In this document: positions 55,612 through 64,000 of the stretch, piece after piece
How the letters are laid out: each line of letters starts with the position of its first letter
How positions within the stretch are numbered: the first letter of the stretch is position 1
From: Microplitis mediator
Taxonomy: Eukaryota; Arthropoda; Insecta; Hymenoptera; Braconidae
Direction: 5' to 3'
Length of the DNA stretch: 64,000 nt
NCBI RefSeq assembly: GCF_029852145.1
Contig: NC_079969.1
Span: 13,867,465 to 13,931,464, forward strand
The notes under the pieces: generated by a model
What the model was told of the DNA's origin: nothing
Seen by the model: the letters and a program-made list of their open reading frames with translations, nothing else
Databases searched by the model: none
Position numbers and translations under genes: made by a program

Positions 55612-56319
55612 ATGAAATATCAGAAACAATCAGCTAAATTACCAGTTATTAATTTCGATCAAATCGTTCAAGGAGATAAAAAATCTCCAAAACGGCATGG
55701 TACCCTACTACCAAATACCGTTCGTGCAGTGCTCTGTGGACCATCAAATTGTGGAAAAACCAATGCGCTTCTTGCATTAATTACTCATCCTAACGGCTTG
55801 AGATTTGAAAATATATATCTATATTCTAAATCTCTAAACCAGCCGAAATACAAATTTTTAGAATCACTTCTACAACCGATAGAAGGTCTAGGTTATTTTC
55901 CATTTAATGATCATGAAGAAGTTGTAAAACCGGATGGCGCACAGCCAAATTCACTAATGATATTTGATGATGTAGCATGTGAGAAACAAGATCATATAAG
56001 AGCATATTTTTGTATGGGTAGGCATAACGATGTTGACAGTTTTTATCTTTGTCAAACTTATACACGTATTCCAAAACATCTGACACGTGATAATGTCAAA
56101 TTTCTCGTACTTTTTCGTCAAGATGAAATGAATTTAAAACATATCTATAATGATCATGTGAATACTGACATGTCATATAATACTTTTAAAGAATTGTGCT
56201 CAGCATGTTGGAATAATGATTCTAGCAATAGATATGGTTTTGTTGTTATTGATAAAGATAGTGATTTGAATAATGGACGATACAGAAAAGGTTTTGATAA
56301 TTTTATTCGTATAAATTAA
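55612..56319 (+). CDS. A32/FtsK-like DNA-packaging ATPase
   Basis: 235 residues from the ATG at 55612. Walker A is in VLCGPSNCGKTNALLALI (residues about 40-57), Walker B in SLMIFDDVAC, and a sensor-like segment FYLCQTYTRIPKHLTRDNVK. Genome-packaging ATPase of the HerA/FtsK branch, a core gene of Polintons. Complete and uninterrupted. The next gene starts 10 bp downstream, so they are probably expressed together. Confidence 0.9.
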   Translation: MKYQKQSAKLPVINFDQIVQGDKKSPKRHGTLLPNTVRAVLCGPSNCGKTNALLALITHPNGLRFENIYLYSKSLNQPKYKFLESLLQPIEGLGYFPFNDHEEVVKPDGAQPNSLMIFDDVACEKQDHIRAYFCMGRHNDVDSFYLCQTYTRIPKHLTRDNVKFLVLFRQDEMNLKHIYNDHVNTDMSYNTFKELCSACWNNDSSNRYGFVVIDKDSDLNNGRYRKGFDNFIRIN

Positions 56320-56329
56320 TTTTCAATCG

Positions 56330-57340
56330 ATGAATTTTATGCAGTTACGTAAAGTACTTGATCGTGACAACATGGATTTAAAAAATATTTCCCAACAGCA
56401 GGAAATGTTACACCAAATATCTATAGCTAGTGACGCCATCCGTGAAAAACATAAAAAATTAAAGTTAGGTAAAGATACAAGTGAACAAACAATGCGTGAA
56501 ATGTTTAAACCTATAGTTACACCTCTGAAAACGCTTGTAGAAAATGCTAAAATAATAAAAACTGAAAATTTTTCTCAGATAAAAAACGAAAATTTGCCGC
56601 AGATAAAAAATTTTTCTCACGCAAATTCATCCGATGAAGCAAGTGATGCAAGTTTTTATAACACTATCGATTCTCAAACTGAAAAGACTCAAGATATAAC
56701 TGATGATCAAAGTAGTGAAAGTTTTAATCAAACAATTTTACAGAGAAATGTTAGTGCTACAAGTACCCCCAATAAATCAACTAATACTCTCTCAAGCTAT
56801 CTTAATATGTTACATAAACATCATAAGGATCTAGATGTAAGATATGGTATTCGTAAAAGAAATAATCGAACATTTATTGGTGATTCAGAAATTGCGTTTA
56901 AAGATAACACTACTTTCATTATTAATGATAAAAATTATACTCTAACTCCAGGATTACTTGAATTGTTGTTTAAAAAACAGCCTAAAAAAACTCTCATTAC
57001 TCAAGATGATGAAAATCAATATGTTGAGATCGTTATGACCACCAACACACATCGAAAGCATTATAATCCAGAAAGAAGTATTTACACTGAAAAAACACAA
57101 AAATTCAACGATTACATAGCTAAATACTTCAAGTTAAATAAAAATGGTTCAGGATTACCGACCCTCATGACAGCTTCAAAAAAACGTAAAAATATTGACT
57201 ATGTTTACTGGGACAATTGTAATGAACTCGTTGATCGTCTTCGATTACTAACAGCATCTCAAGCTGCCGGTAACCCAAGTCATTCTAATGAAATAATTTC
57301 CATTATCGAAGAGTTGCGTGAAGCTAAAGTTATTTATTAA
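56330..57340 (+). CDS. DUF8207-type Polinton protein
   Basis: 336 residues. The N-terminal half is polar and Lys-rich with a coiled-coil-like region (residues 15-45). A direct repeat of ENFSQIKNENLPQIKNFSH type lies near 80-95. The C-terminal half has DVRYGIRKRNNRTFIGDSEI and the ending YWDNCNELVDRLRLLTASQ then NEIISIIEELREAKVIY, which I recall as the DUF8207 family seen beside insect Polinton genes. Function unknown. It is in the ATPase-to-integrase strand block. Confidence 0.65.
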   Translation: MNFMQLRKVLDRDNMDLKNISQQQEMLHQISIASDAIREKHKKLKLGKDTSEQTMREMFKPIVTPLKTLVENAKIIKTENFSQIKNENLPQIKNFSHANSSDEASDASFYNTIDSQTEKTQDITDDQSSESFNQTILQRNVSATSTPNKSTNTLSSYLNMLHKHHKDLDVRYGIRKRNNRTFIGDSEIAFKDNTTFIINDKNYTLTPGLLELLFKKQPKKTLITQDDENQYVEIVMTTNTHRKHYNPERSIYTEKTQKFNDYIAKYFKLNKNGSGLPTLMTASKKRKNIDYVYWDNCNELVDRLRLLTASQAAGNPSHSNEIISIIEELREAKVIY

Positions 57341-57400
57341 TCATGAGCACTGCTGAGATTTCATCACTTGTGTGTAAACTGTCGATGAGGATAGAACAAA

Positions 57401-57903
57401 ATGGGTATTGATATATTTGGACGAGTCTCAACATCATCTAATGATAATGTTAAAGGTGGTAGTGTTGGCCCTGCAGGAGTAGGATTTAAATTTACTAGTG
57501 ACAGTCAATATGATATGGATCATAAAAGACTCTGTAATCTTGGTGAGCCTACTGATGGATTTGATGCAATATCTTTAAAAACTATGCAACTTGCTATCAA
57601 TAATCAACTAGTTCCTGTAAATAAAAAAATTGATCATAATAATTCTTGTATCATTGTCGTGGAATCAAAAATACAAGAGTATGAAACAAAACAAGATATT
57701 AAACAAACATAACATCAGAACTCATTTCCACTTTGGAATCCAAAGTGAGTGGATTAGAGAAAATAATTGATCTTCAGCAAAAAAAGATTGATGACCTAAC
57801 AACACGTACGGTGAATCTTTTAAAATCAGTGGTGCGTGATGGTCGAATGATTGTCGACATAGAACTTAAACTGAACAAACTTTTCGAAAATCAAAATGGA
57901 TAG
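57401..57903 (+). pseudogene. Fibre-like protein, frameshifted
   Basis: The first frame (57401-57712) reads MGIDIFGRVSTSSNDNVKGG, then GSVGPAGVGFKFTSDSQYDM and KRLCNLGEPTDGFDAISLKT, which resembles the repeat units of phage tail-fibre collars. It ends at a TAA. In another frame from about 57709 to 57903 a coiled coil continues (LESKVSGLEKIIDLQQKKID), with heptad pattern intact, so an indel near 57705 is likely. It overlaps the integrase start. Role in attachment is inferred from the trimeric fibre-like layout only. Confidence 0.6.
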
Positions 57904-58825
57904 TGAAAAAGCAGTGATAGCTCAAGAGCTTCATAAACAAGCTCGTAAAAATTATCCACGTCGTCATGTTGATATACGAGGCTTAGACGAAACATGGCAA
58001 GCTGATCTTGTCGACATGATCTCTTACTCTACGAATAATAACGGATATAAATATTTACTTACAATCATTGATAATTTTTCAAAATATAGTTGGGTGGTGC
58101 CTATCAAGAGTAAAAATGCTAGAGATACTACAGCTGCTATGGAATCAATTTTAAAACAAGGACGCATACCTAAAAATTTACATGTAGATCAGGGAAAAGA
58201 GTTTTATAATAAAGAATTCAAAAATCTTATGAAGCGTTACAATATTAACATGTATTCAACATTTAGCAACTTGAAGGCATCGATCTGTAAACGCTTTAAT
58301 CGTACGTTAAAAAATAAAATGTGGCAAAAATTTTCATTTCGCGGAAATTACAAATGGATCGATATACTGGATGATCTAGTTAACACTTATAATAATACCA
58401 AGCATCGAACTATTAAAATGAAACCGACTGATGTTACCACAACCAATGAAAAACTAGTTTTACAAAAAATTCATAAACCTCTTCAAATCAAGCAAGCAGT
58501 GAAAAAGAAAAAGTTTAAAATTGGAGATAAGGTACGAATAAGCAAATATAAACATGTATTTGAGAAAGGATATACACCAAACTGGACGACTGAAATTTTC
58601 ACAATCAAATCAATACAAAATACTTATCCTGTGACATATAAACTTGCTGATTACCTTGATCAACCTATTGAAGAAGGCTTCTATGAACAGGAGCTCAGCA
58701 AAGTAAAATATCCTGATGTATACCTTATTGAAAAAATTGTTAAAAAGCGTGGAAATCAAGTTTATGTGAAATGGCTTGGTTTTGACAGCTCACATAACAG
58801 TTGGATCAGCGAATCAGAATTATAA
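57896..58825 (+). CDS. Polinton integrase with chromodomain, catalytic Glu replaced
   Basis: 309 residues from the ATG at 57896. The N-terminal segment HKQARKNYPRRHVDIRG is typical of Polinton integrases. The rve core has first Asp in WQADLVDM (residue 37) and second Asp in HVDQGKEF (residue 98). The third site, normally Glu just before RFNRT, is Lys here (ICKRFNRTLK, residue 132), a change explained by one G-to-A step. Residues about 275-309 form a chromodomain ending VKWLGFDSSHNSWISESEL. The enzyme should be inactive if this alignment is right. A poly-A signal AATAAA lies near 58849. Confidence 0.88.
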   Translation: MDSEKAVIAQELHKQARKNYPRRHVDIRGLDETWQADLVDMISYSTNNNGYKYLLTIIDNFSKYSWVVPIKSKNARDTTAAMESILKQGRIPKNLHVDQGKEFYNKEFKNLMKRYNINMYSTFSNLKASICKRFNRTLKNKMWQKFSFRGNYKWIDILDDLVNTYNNTKHRTIKMKPTDVTTTNEKLVLQKIHKPLQIKQAVKKKKFKIGDKVRISKYKHVFEKGYTPNWTTEIFTIKSIQNTYPVTYKLADYLDQPIEEGFYEQELSKVKYPDVYLIEKIVKKRGNQVYVKWLGFDSSHNSWISESEL

Positions 58826-58955
58826 AAAAAATTGTGCATTTTTTCTGAAATAAAATACATTATATTTGAAAAAAAAAAAAAAAATAAGTTACTTAGTTTT
58901 TTTTAAATTTTATTTTCATTTACAAATAAAAAATTATAATTTTTATATTTATACA

Positions 58956-61900
58956 TTAATTTTTCAGTTTTTTATATCCCCATGGTAATGTATCTGGAGA
59001 ATTCTCTTGCAACTTTCTTTTATCATCATTCCAACTCAGAGCTAATTTAGTTTGTTCAATCGTCTTAACCTCATGTTTATTACTTCTAATCAGGAATTGG
59101 GGTTTAATTACATTGGTGTGCTTTTCAAGACAGTTTTTAAAATCATTAAACGTGATAGTTCTTAAAGTTGATCCTTTGACTCCTTTTGCTCTTTTTTTAG
59201 CTTTCATATTTTTATGAGTTCTGAATGCATACAGCTTAGCTCTAAGTCCTACAAACTCGCTCATAATTTCACCATTATTCTCGTCTTTCATGAGACCAAC
59301 AACTTTTTTATTTACTAATGGAATATCATAAATATTGTTTGGAGGATAATCGGAGGTGTCAAACATTTTAATATCACGTTTAATGATTTCATATATATTC
59401 GGAACCTTAAAATAGTAAATTAAACTATCAGTATCAGTATACATAAGTTTTGATTCATCATTAGTAAATTTTTTTTTAATGTAATTATAGTGAAAATCGT
59501 AAATATAAGTTTTTGATAAATCAAGTATAGTAAATCCAACATAAATTGGTTTATTAAAATTAGCTCTAACTCTTTTTAACTCAATTAATAATAATTCTTT
59601 ATCAAAAATGGTAAAACTATGGAAATTTGGTTTCGATATTAAAGATTTCGCACCGTATCTACAATGCCATTTTGTCACTAACTTAACATCTTTATATTTT
59701 CTCACATTTTCCATTGTTTTACCAAATACTGCATTGTTCATGAGCTTGTAAAAGTTCTTTTCAAATTCATTTCTAGCATTTTTTCGACATTCTGTATTTT
59801 TATCAATATACGATTTTAACCATGCCGATTGTTTAAATTTTAGAACCCTATGAACTTTCACAAGCTTCATACCTAGAGTAAGATATTGTTGCAGATTCTT
59901 ATAATGTACAACATAATTTTTCTTAGAATAAAGCATTGTTGCCAATTTTGCTTGTTTACAGTTTGGAGGTACAAAATGTTCAGGGCACAATGGTAGGTCT
60001 TTATGGAGCTCATGTAAATTGATCGGATAGTCTAAATCTACTTCTAATATATATCCTTCAGAACGATTAGCATTGAATAAAGTATTTATGTTATCATGAG
60101 TAATATTTTCCTTCCATTTAAATGAGCTCTGAGGTAATGACATACTCATTGCACCCCCATACAAATTGTTTACATCAAAGTACATTAAATATGATTCATC
60201 TTTATTTTGATCGAAATCATCACCCATAAAACGATTGTTTGCTTGCGCATATCGATTTGTACATTGAGATACTCCACCTCTAATGCCTTTTTCAATAAAG
60301 AGTATCATTTTCGGATCAGTCAATAACTCTAATTCAATATTTGTCATTTTTAACATTGCATCTAAACTAAGTCCTGGTGATGTAAAATAGTGTAACGGGT
60401 CTAGCTCATAAGTCTTCTGACAACTATGACGAAAATTTTCAAAAATGTCCGCTAACAATAAGACATCTGTCTTCAAATACAAATCTGAATATTCGCCTAA
60501 TGTTTTAATATTAAACTTATTCCAAACTTCTTGAGCATGATTGTAATCCTCATCGGATACATCATTATCATTTAGCTTAGAGTAAAATAATTGTTTTTCT
60601 GGTAACCGTTTATCATCTAATTTATCAACACTATCTATGTATTCATAGGGAAACACACCTTTACGTATCATTAATTTGAATTTATCAGGATCAGTATAGT
60701 ATTTACGAGTTATTTGTTTGTCATCGTCAGTTAGATATGAAGCTAATTTTTCTATGCTTGATGCCATAAATCTAAAAGAATCTATGAAACGTAATTCGAC
60801 TCTAGTTTTTTCAATTGACTTTGTAAATGAGATATAGCGTTCTTTATTTAAAGGTAAAAGTTTCGTAGATCCTTTAATATCTAAAGCTATAGTTTTGATT
60901 ATAAAATGTGAGTCATACCCTGATAAATTATGAAAAACTACAGGTATTGTATGTGGTCGCTTAAAGTTTAAATTACAAGAGTTATGAGCTGGACCCCGAT
61001 ATTTCCCTGTATAATGACAGTGATCATGACATTTTTTTTCATTTGCTAATATTACTTTCGAGCAAATATGACAAATATTCATAGAATTGTGATATCTAAT
61101 TTCTTCAGAATTTAGTGGTTTCATTGCTATTCCACCCCACAGAAAACTGTTTACTTTATGTGCAAGATTTTCAAGTTTCCTTGTAAACCACTCAATACAA
61201 TCAGATGACCGATTTATTTCAAATTTACATAGAGTTTCATCATAACTACAATGCGTGTACATGGCAATACTGTGAGGGATATGTGTTTGAGGACCATTAT
61301 CATTATTAGCTGACTCAGGTAACAGTGTGCACTCCAAATCAGCGTAAACAGCAAACGGTACGATATCTTTGTATTTATAATTTTTAAATTTTAGTATTTT
61401 TTCCTCTTCCGTAGGCAGTTCCATTCTAATTTTATTAAATTTTATACAATCTAGCTTATGTTTATCAAATGAGTTTTGATACTTAAAATGACATAAACAC
61501 CTATCACAAAACCACAATTTATTCTTACTTTTTGTAATTTGACTTTTAATCAATCGTGATATATTTTTAATAAGTGCAAAATGGAAAATTGGCTCGAAAC
61601 TTTCTACATCATCATTTAAAGATTCACTAGCTTCAACCATTAATAAATGAATTACTGGTTTGTTTGAATCGAAATTATTAGTTAAATATAATGGTGTTAC
61701 TATATTTTTAATTACCGATTTTCCATTTTTAATCACTGTTTGAGGATCTATACCATAAACATTTATAGCTAAATTATTCAAACTTTCAAACTTCGCTATA
61801 TCTTTTAATACTATCGGAAATTTTATACCTGCGTATTTTAGCTCTGAGTCGGAAAACTGAGGGTATGATTGAGTTATCTTAGGATGACTTGTGCGTGCGG

Positions 61901-62429
61901 GATATAGCGCTGCTGTGACAGCCCACAAAAAGCAATAAGCATCGAAGTTTTCAATATTCAGGACAGCTTTTTTTTCTTGAATGTCTTGAGGAAGACGCAC
62001 ATAAGTTGATATGCCTCGTACTTTCGCCATGCCAACTTCTAAAGGTGCATATCTAGAGATGTTTACAACCAAATTCATAACTTCAATTAGACTCCATCCT
62101 GAGTCTTTCTGATTGAAGTCATCAATTTTTCTTAATAACACTTCATACACATTGTCCGTAAACCAACTATGAAGGTCTGTCGTTGATAAAATTTCACTAC
62201 TCTGCGTCTTAAAAGATTTTATTTCTTCAATCTTATCACCACCACCTTTCACATTCTCGAATAAACACGAAAGATTTAAACTAACTTTAATATTACCCTC
62301 TTGAAGAATAATATTTTTAATTTTATCGAATAATGTATTTTTTGAATCCATCAAAAATGTTCGCACATCTGTATGGCCTTGGTTTAATATACATCCGGTT
62401 TTAATACGGTTATTAAATGCATTTTCCAA
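58956..62429 (-). CDS. Protein-primed DNA polymerase B (pPolB)
   Basis: 1157 residues open. A C2HC zinc finger is at about 308-328. Exonuclease: AVYADLECTL (Exo I, about 360), HNLSGYDSHF (Exo II, about 500), YSDLYLKTDVLLLADIF (Exo III, about 648). At 453-490 an endonuclease-VII-like block has CHICSK and DHCHYTGKYRGPAHNSCN. Polymerase: YFDVNNLYGG (motif A, about 750), KLMNNAVFGKTMENV (motif B, about 895), YTDTDSLIY (motif C, about 998). All catalytic Asp are present. The open frame begins with TTG; the first ATG is at 62351, and a TAG separates it from 62433-62726. Confidence 0.93.
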   Translation of the reverse strand: MENAFNNRIKTGCILNQGHTDVRTFLMDSKNTLFDKIKNIILQEGNIKVSLNLSCLFENVKGGGDKIEEIKSFKTQSSEILSTTDLHSWFTDNVYEVLLRKIDDFNQKDSGWSLIEVMNLVVNISRYAPLEVGMAKVRGISTYVRLPQDIQEKKAVLNIENFDAYCFLWAVTAALYPARTSHPKITQSYPQFSDSELKYAGIKFPIVLKDIAKFESLNNLAINVYGIDPQTVIKNGKSVIKNIVTPLYLTNNFDSNKPVIHLLMVEASESLNDDVESFEPIFHFALIKNISRLIKSQITKSKNKLWFCDRCLCHFKYQNSFDKHKLDCIKFNKIRMELPTEEEKILKFKNYKYKDIVPFAVYADLECTLLPESANNDNGPQTHIPHSIAMYTHCSYDETLCKFEINRSSDCIEWFTRKLENLAHKVNSFLWGGIAMKPLNSEEIRYHNSMNICHICSKVILANEKKCHDHCHYTGKYRGPAHNSCNLNFKRPHTIPVVFHNLSGYDSHFIIKTIALDIKGSTKLLPLNKERYISFTKSIEKTRVELRFIDSFRFMASSIEKLASYLTDDDKQITRKYYTDPDKFKLMIRKGVFPYEYIDSVDKLDDKRLPEKQLFYSKLNDNDVSDEDYNHAQEVWNKFNIKTLGEYSDLYLKTDVLLLADIFENFRHSCQKTYELDPLHYFTSPGLSLDAMLKMTNIELELLTDPKMILFIEKGIRGGVSQCTNRYAQANNRFMGDDFDQNKDESYLMYFDVNNLYGGAMSMSLPQSSFKWKENITHDNINTLFNANRSEGYILEVDLDYPINLHELHKDLPLCPEHFVPPNCKQAKLATMLYSKKNYVVHYKNLQQYLTLGMKLVKVHRVLKFKQSAWLKSYIDKNTECRKNARNEFEKNFYKLMNNAVFGKTMENVRKYKDVKLVTKWHCRYGAKSLISKPNFHSFTIFDKELLLIELKRVRANFNKPIYVGFTILDLSKTYIYDFHYNYIKKKFTNDESKLMYTDTDSLIYYFKVPNIYEIIKRDIKMFDTSDYPPNNIYDIPLVNKKVVGLMKDENNGEIMSEFVGLRAKLYAFRTHKNMKAKKRAKGVKGSTLRTITFNDFKNCLEKHTNVIKPQFLIRSNKHEVKTIEQTKLALSWNDDKRKLQENSPDTLPWGYKKLKN

Positions 62430-62432
62430 GTC

Positions 62433-62726
62433 CTACCACTGCACTAAACTTTTTGCAGCTAAATTTCCACCAACTACAACTGAACCTAACTGAGCCAATT
62501 TGTCGATGTATGCATATGACACACCAATATTATGCTGTAAACTTCGCCGTTCACTAACAGTACTATTTACATCTGATAGTAAATTATTAAAAAGAATAAT
62601 ATTGTCCCTCAACATAGTTTGACAGCGTAATATATCATGTTCACTAACTGTTGCATCCGGCTTTGTAAATTCATTATATGCTTGAATTATTGTTTTAGTT
62701 AAGTTTGAAAATAATGCAGATGCCAT
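62433..62726 (-). CDS. Probable N-terminal part of pPolB, cut by a TAG
   Basis: 97 residues from the ATG at 62726, ending in KLAQLGSVVVGGNLAAKSLVQW and a TAG. It is in the same frame as the polymerase, which continues immediately (LENAFNNRIKTG). Most likely a single longer polymerase gene with one nonsense codon, though a separate small gene ahead of the polymerase is possible. The sequence is helical with no known domain. Confidence 0.6.
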   Translation of the reverse strand: MASALFSNLTKTIIQAYNEFTKPDATVSEHDILRCQTMLRDNIILFNNLLSDVNSTVSERRSLQHNIGVSYAYIDKLAQLGSVVVGGNLAAKSLVQW

Positions 62727-62896
62727 TTTTTCTTTTTTATTTGCTGTTGAAAATCACTTAATATTTTAAAGATGAAAAAATCGAATTATTCCTGTGGCGG
62801 AGAAAAACGAACTGATACTATTCTATTCTGTATGGTTTCTTTTATCCCCAATCAATTTTAACATGTCCACAGTACTACATATCTTCAGAAAAAAAG

Positions 62897-63529
62897 TGAC
62901 GTTTTGTTTTGATTATCTGTAGGAGGATGTGAGAAATTGAAAATATTATAATATTCTTAATTTTATAAGAAAATATTAGTAAGTTATCTACGGATATCCT
63001 ATGTAAATAGATGATTATGATAAGAATAGTCAACGACTCCTCAAATTAAGCTAAGAGTTTTTTAAATATTGAGATGTTGTTTTCAAATTTGGGAAGATGA
63101 GTTGTCACTATTATACTTAATCTAGTTTCCTGTATTTAAATCAATTGAGTATCTAAAGATAAGAATGTGTGTTTGTTTCGGTAATCTGCAGCAGGATGTG
63201 AGAAATCGAAAATATTTAAATGTTCTTAATTTTAGAATAAAACATTAGTAAGTTATCCACAGATATCTTATGTAAATAGATAATTATGATAAGAACAGTC
63301 AATGGCTACTCAAGATTAAGCTAAGAGTTTTTAAAATGTTGAGATGTTGTTTTCAAATATTGTAAAATGAACTGTAACTATTATACTCTATATGGGTTCC
63401 TGTAATTAAATCAATTTAGTATCTCAAGATAAGAATGTGTTTGTTTCGGTAATCTGTAGCAGGATGTGAGAAATTGAAAATATTAAAATGTTCTTAATTT
63501 TAGAAGAAAATATTAGTAAACTATTCTTA
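62897..63529. repeat. Tandem repeat, 268-269 bp period, about 2.3 copies
   Basis: Copies begin at about 62897, 63166 and 63434, with the landmark AGGATGTGAGAAAT at 62924, 63193 and 63461. They include AAGTTATC-AC-GATATC and TAAGCTAAGAGTTTT segments. Lies between the polymerase and the right cassette. Non-coding; could be regulatory or replicative. 62727-62896 between the polymerase and the repeat has no gene. Confidence 0.75.
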
Positions 63530-63702
63530 GAAAAAGATATGGAGAAACTCTGTGCATATCTCTGAGCTGGACTGAGTGTATGTAAAAACTTAATTTTTAC
63601 CTGGTAACATCTTAATCTTCAATAATAATATTGCGTTTTCAAGTCATACCATAAACACCAGGTAGTTTGAGGGTATATGTTGGAGAGGGTAGTGATGATA
63701 GT

Positions 63703-63738
63703 ATATAAACTGCTGTTTCCATTATTTCAAAATTCATT
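63703..63738 (+). promoter_or_regulatory. TATA box and initiator of the right cassette
   Basis: TATATAAA at 63703-63710 and TTCATTT about 30 bp downstream, with a GA/GT-rich stretch upstream as in the left cassette. Confidence 0.6.
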
Positions 63739-63758
63739 TTAAAGTGAAAATAAGATTG

Positions 63759-63836
63759 GTAAGTTTTCGTAAATCATATACAAAATAATTATTAATAATA
63801 TCATTGAAAATTATCTCTATAATTTTATTTTTTCAG
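63759..63836 (+). other. 5'UTR intron of the right cassette
   Basis: Donor AAGATTG|GTAAGT, acceptor ATTTTTTCAG at 63836. The 78-bp intron leaves 47 bp of leader before the ATG. Signal-based. Confidence 0.6.
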
Positions 63837-63883
63837 GAATAAAAACTTCAGTCACTCGACGCTTGTGAAACGATTTTTTAATA

Positions 63884-64000
63884 ATGGAATCAGTTAAAAA
63901 GGTTTGAATATTAATGAATCTTTTTAATTTTTTACCAAAAATGGTTGAATATATTGTTTAATTTTTTTTTTTTTCTTTTTGTTACAGATATTTGAAAGTG
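63884..64000 (+). CDS. First exons of a spliced gene running off the window
   Basis: Exon with ATG: MESVKK (63884-63901), then a probable 86-bp intron (donor GTTTGA at 63902, acceptor TTGTTACAG at 63987), then IFES in phase 0 up to the window edge. The product cannot be identified from ten residues. The promoter, leader intron and very short first coding exon parallel the left cassette, suggesting a second accessory gene of the same element. Confidence 0.5.

Larger units (their letters stand above)
50500..64000. mobile_element. Polinton/Maverick (adintovirus-like) element, right end outside the window
   Basis: Assigned by the co-occurrence of protein-primed polymerase B, rve integrase, packaging ATPase, major and minor capsid proteins, adenain-like protease and PLA2-like protein within 12 kb. 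Strand layout: accessory cassette (+), capsid/protease/PLA2 block (-), ATPase to integrase block (+), polymerase (-), second cassette (+). Terminal inverted repeats and the 6-bp target duplication expected for the class were not found in the window. Some frames are broken, so this copy is probably inactive. Confidence 0.9.

Noticed and set aside
50500..64000. Integrated polydnavirus or nudivirus segment
   Set aside because: The gene set (pPolB, rve integrase, double jelly-roll capsid, A32-like ATPase) is that of a Polinton/adintovirus; no nudivirus core gene or polydnavirus excision motif was seen.

Overview
The window is eukaryotic, AT-rich DNA from a repeat-dense part of an arthropod genome. 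An insect is likely and a parasitoid wasp possible, but the host lineage is inference only. Supporting signs are TATA plus TCAGT-type initiators, GT-AG introns, a decayed nuclear tRNA, and DIRS, Gypsy, LINE and Polinton elements of insect type. I see no single-copy host gene. Almost everything is a mobile element, and most copies are broken.

Layout. 0.4-7 kb: a long palindromic TA-inserting element that received three insertions, one of them a whole DIRS-type tyrosine-recombinase retrotransposon (about 1376-6336). 6987-11888: a Gypsy element on the minus strand with both LTRs, followed by a small terminal-inverted-repeat element. 14.1-19.5 kb: a two-ORF LINE split by a palindromic element at 15737-17444. 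20-24.7 kb: an LTR-like repeat with a 1-kb palindrome, a (TA)n tract and a second LINE fragment. 24.7-31 kb: a second Gypsy element on the plus strand with an unusual third ORF after the integrase. 31-50 kb: non-coding repeats, mainly giant palindromes (32201-33163, 37261-41056, 43827-45818, 45886-46749), one of them with two further nested elements, plus a transposon-like segment carrying a tRNA-Lys-derived sequence.

50.5-64 kb is the most coherent part: a Polinton/Maverick (adintovirus-like) element that runs off the right edge. It encodes protein-primed DNA polymerase B, a chromodomain integrase, A32/FtsK-like packaging ATPase, major and minor capsid proteins, an adenain-like protease, a PLA2-like protein, a pX-like membrane protein, a fibre-like protein and a DUF8207-type protein. 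The set is what a virus-like DNA transposon needs to replicate, package, assemble and integrate. The integrase has lost its catalytic glutamate, and the polymerase and fibre frames are interrupted, so this copy looks recently disabled.

The most interesting part is the left accessory cassette at 50.55-51.93 kb. It has its own TATA box, initiator and a 5'UTR intron. It encodes a family protein of unknown function and then, behind a good splice acceptor at 51682, an 80-residue exon with the KVRF PP1-docking motif and the downstream module of GADD34/PPP1R15-type eIF2alpha phosphatase cofactors. A similar cassette (TATA, initiator, 5'UTR intron, tiny first coding exon) starts at 63.7 kb. These suggest spliced, host-directed accessory genes on a Polinton that otherwise has intronless virion genes.
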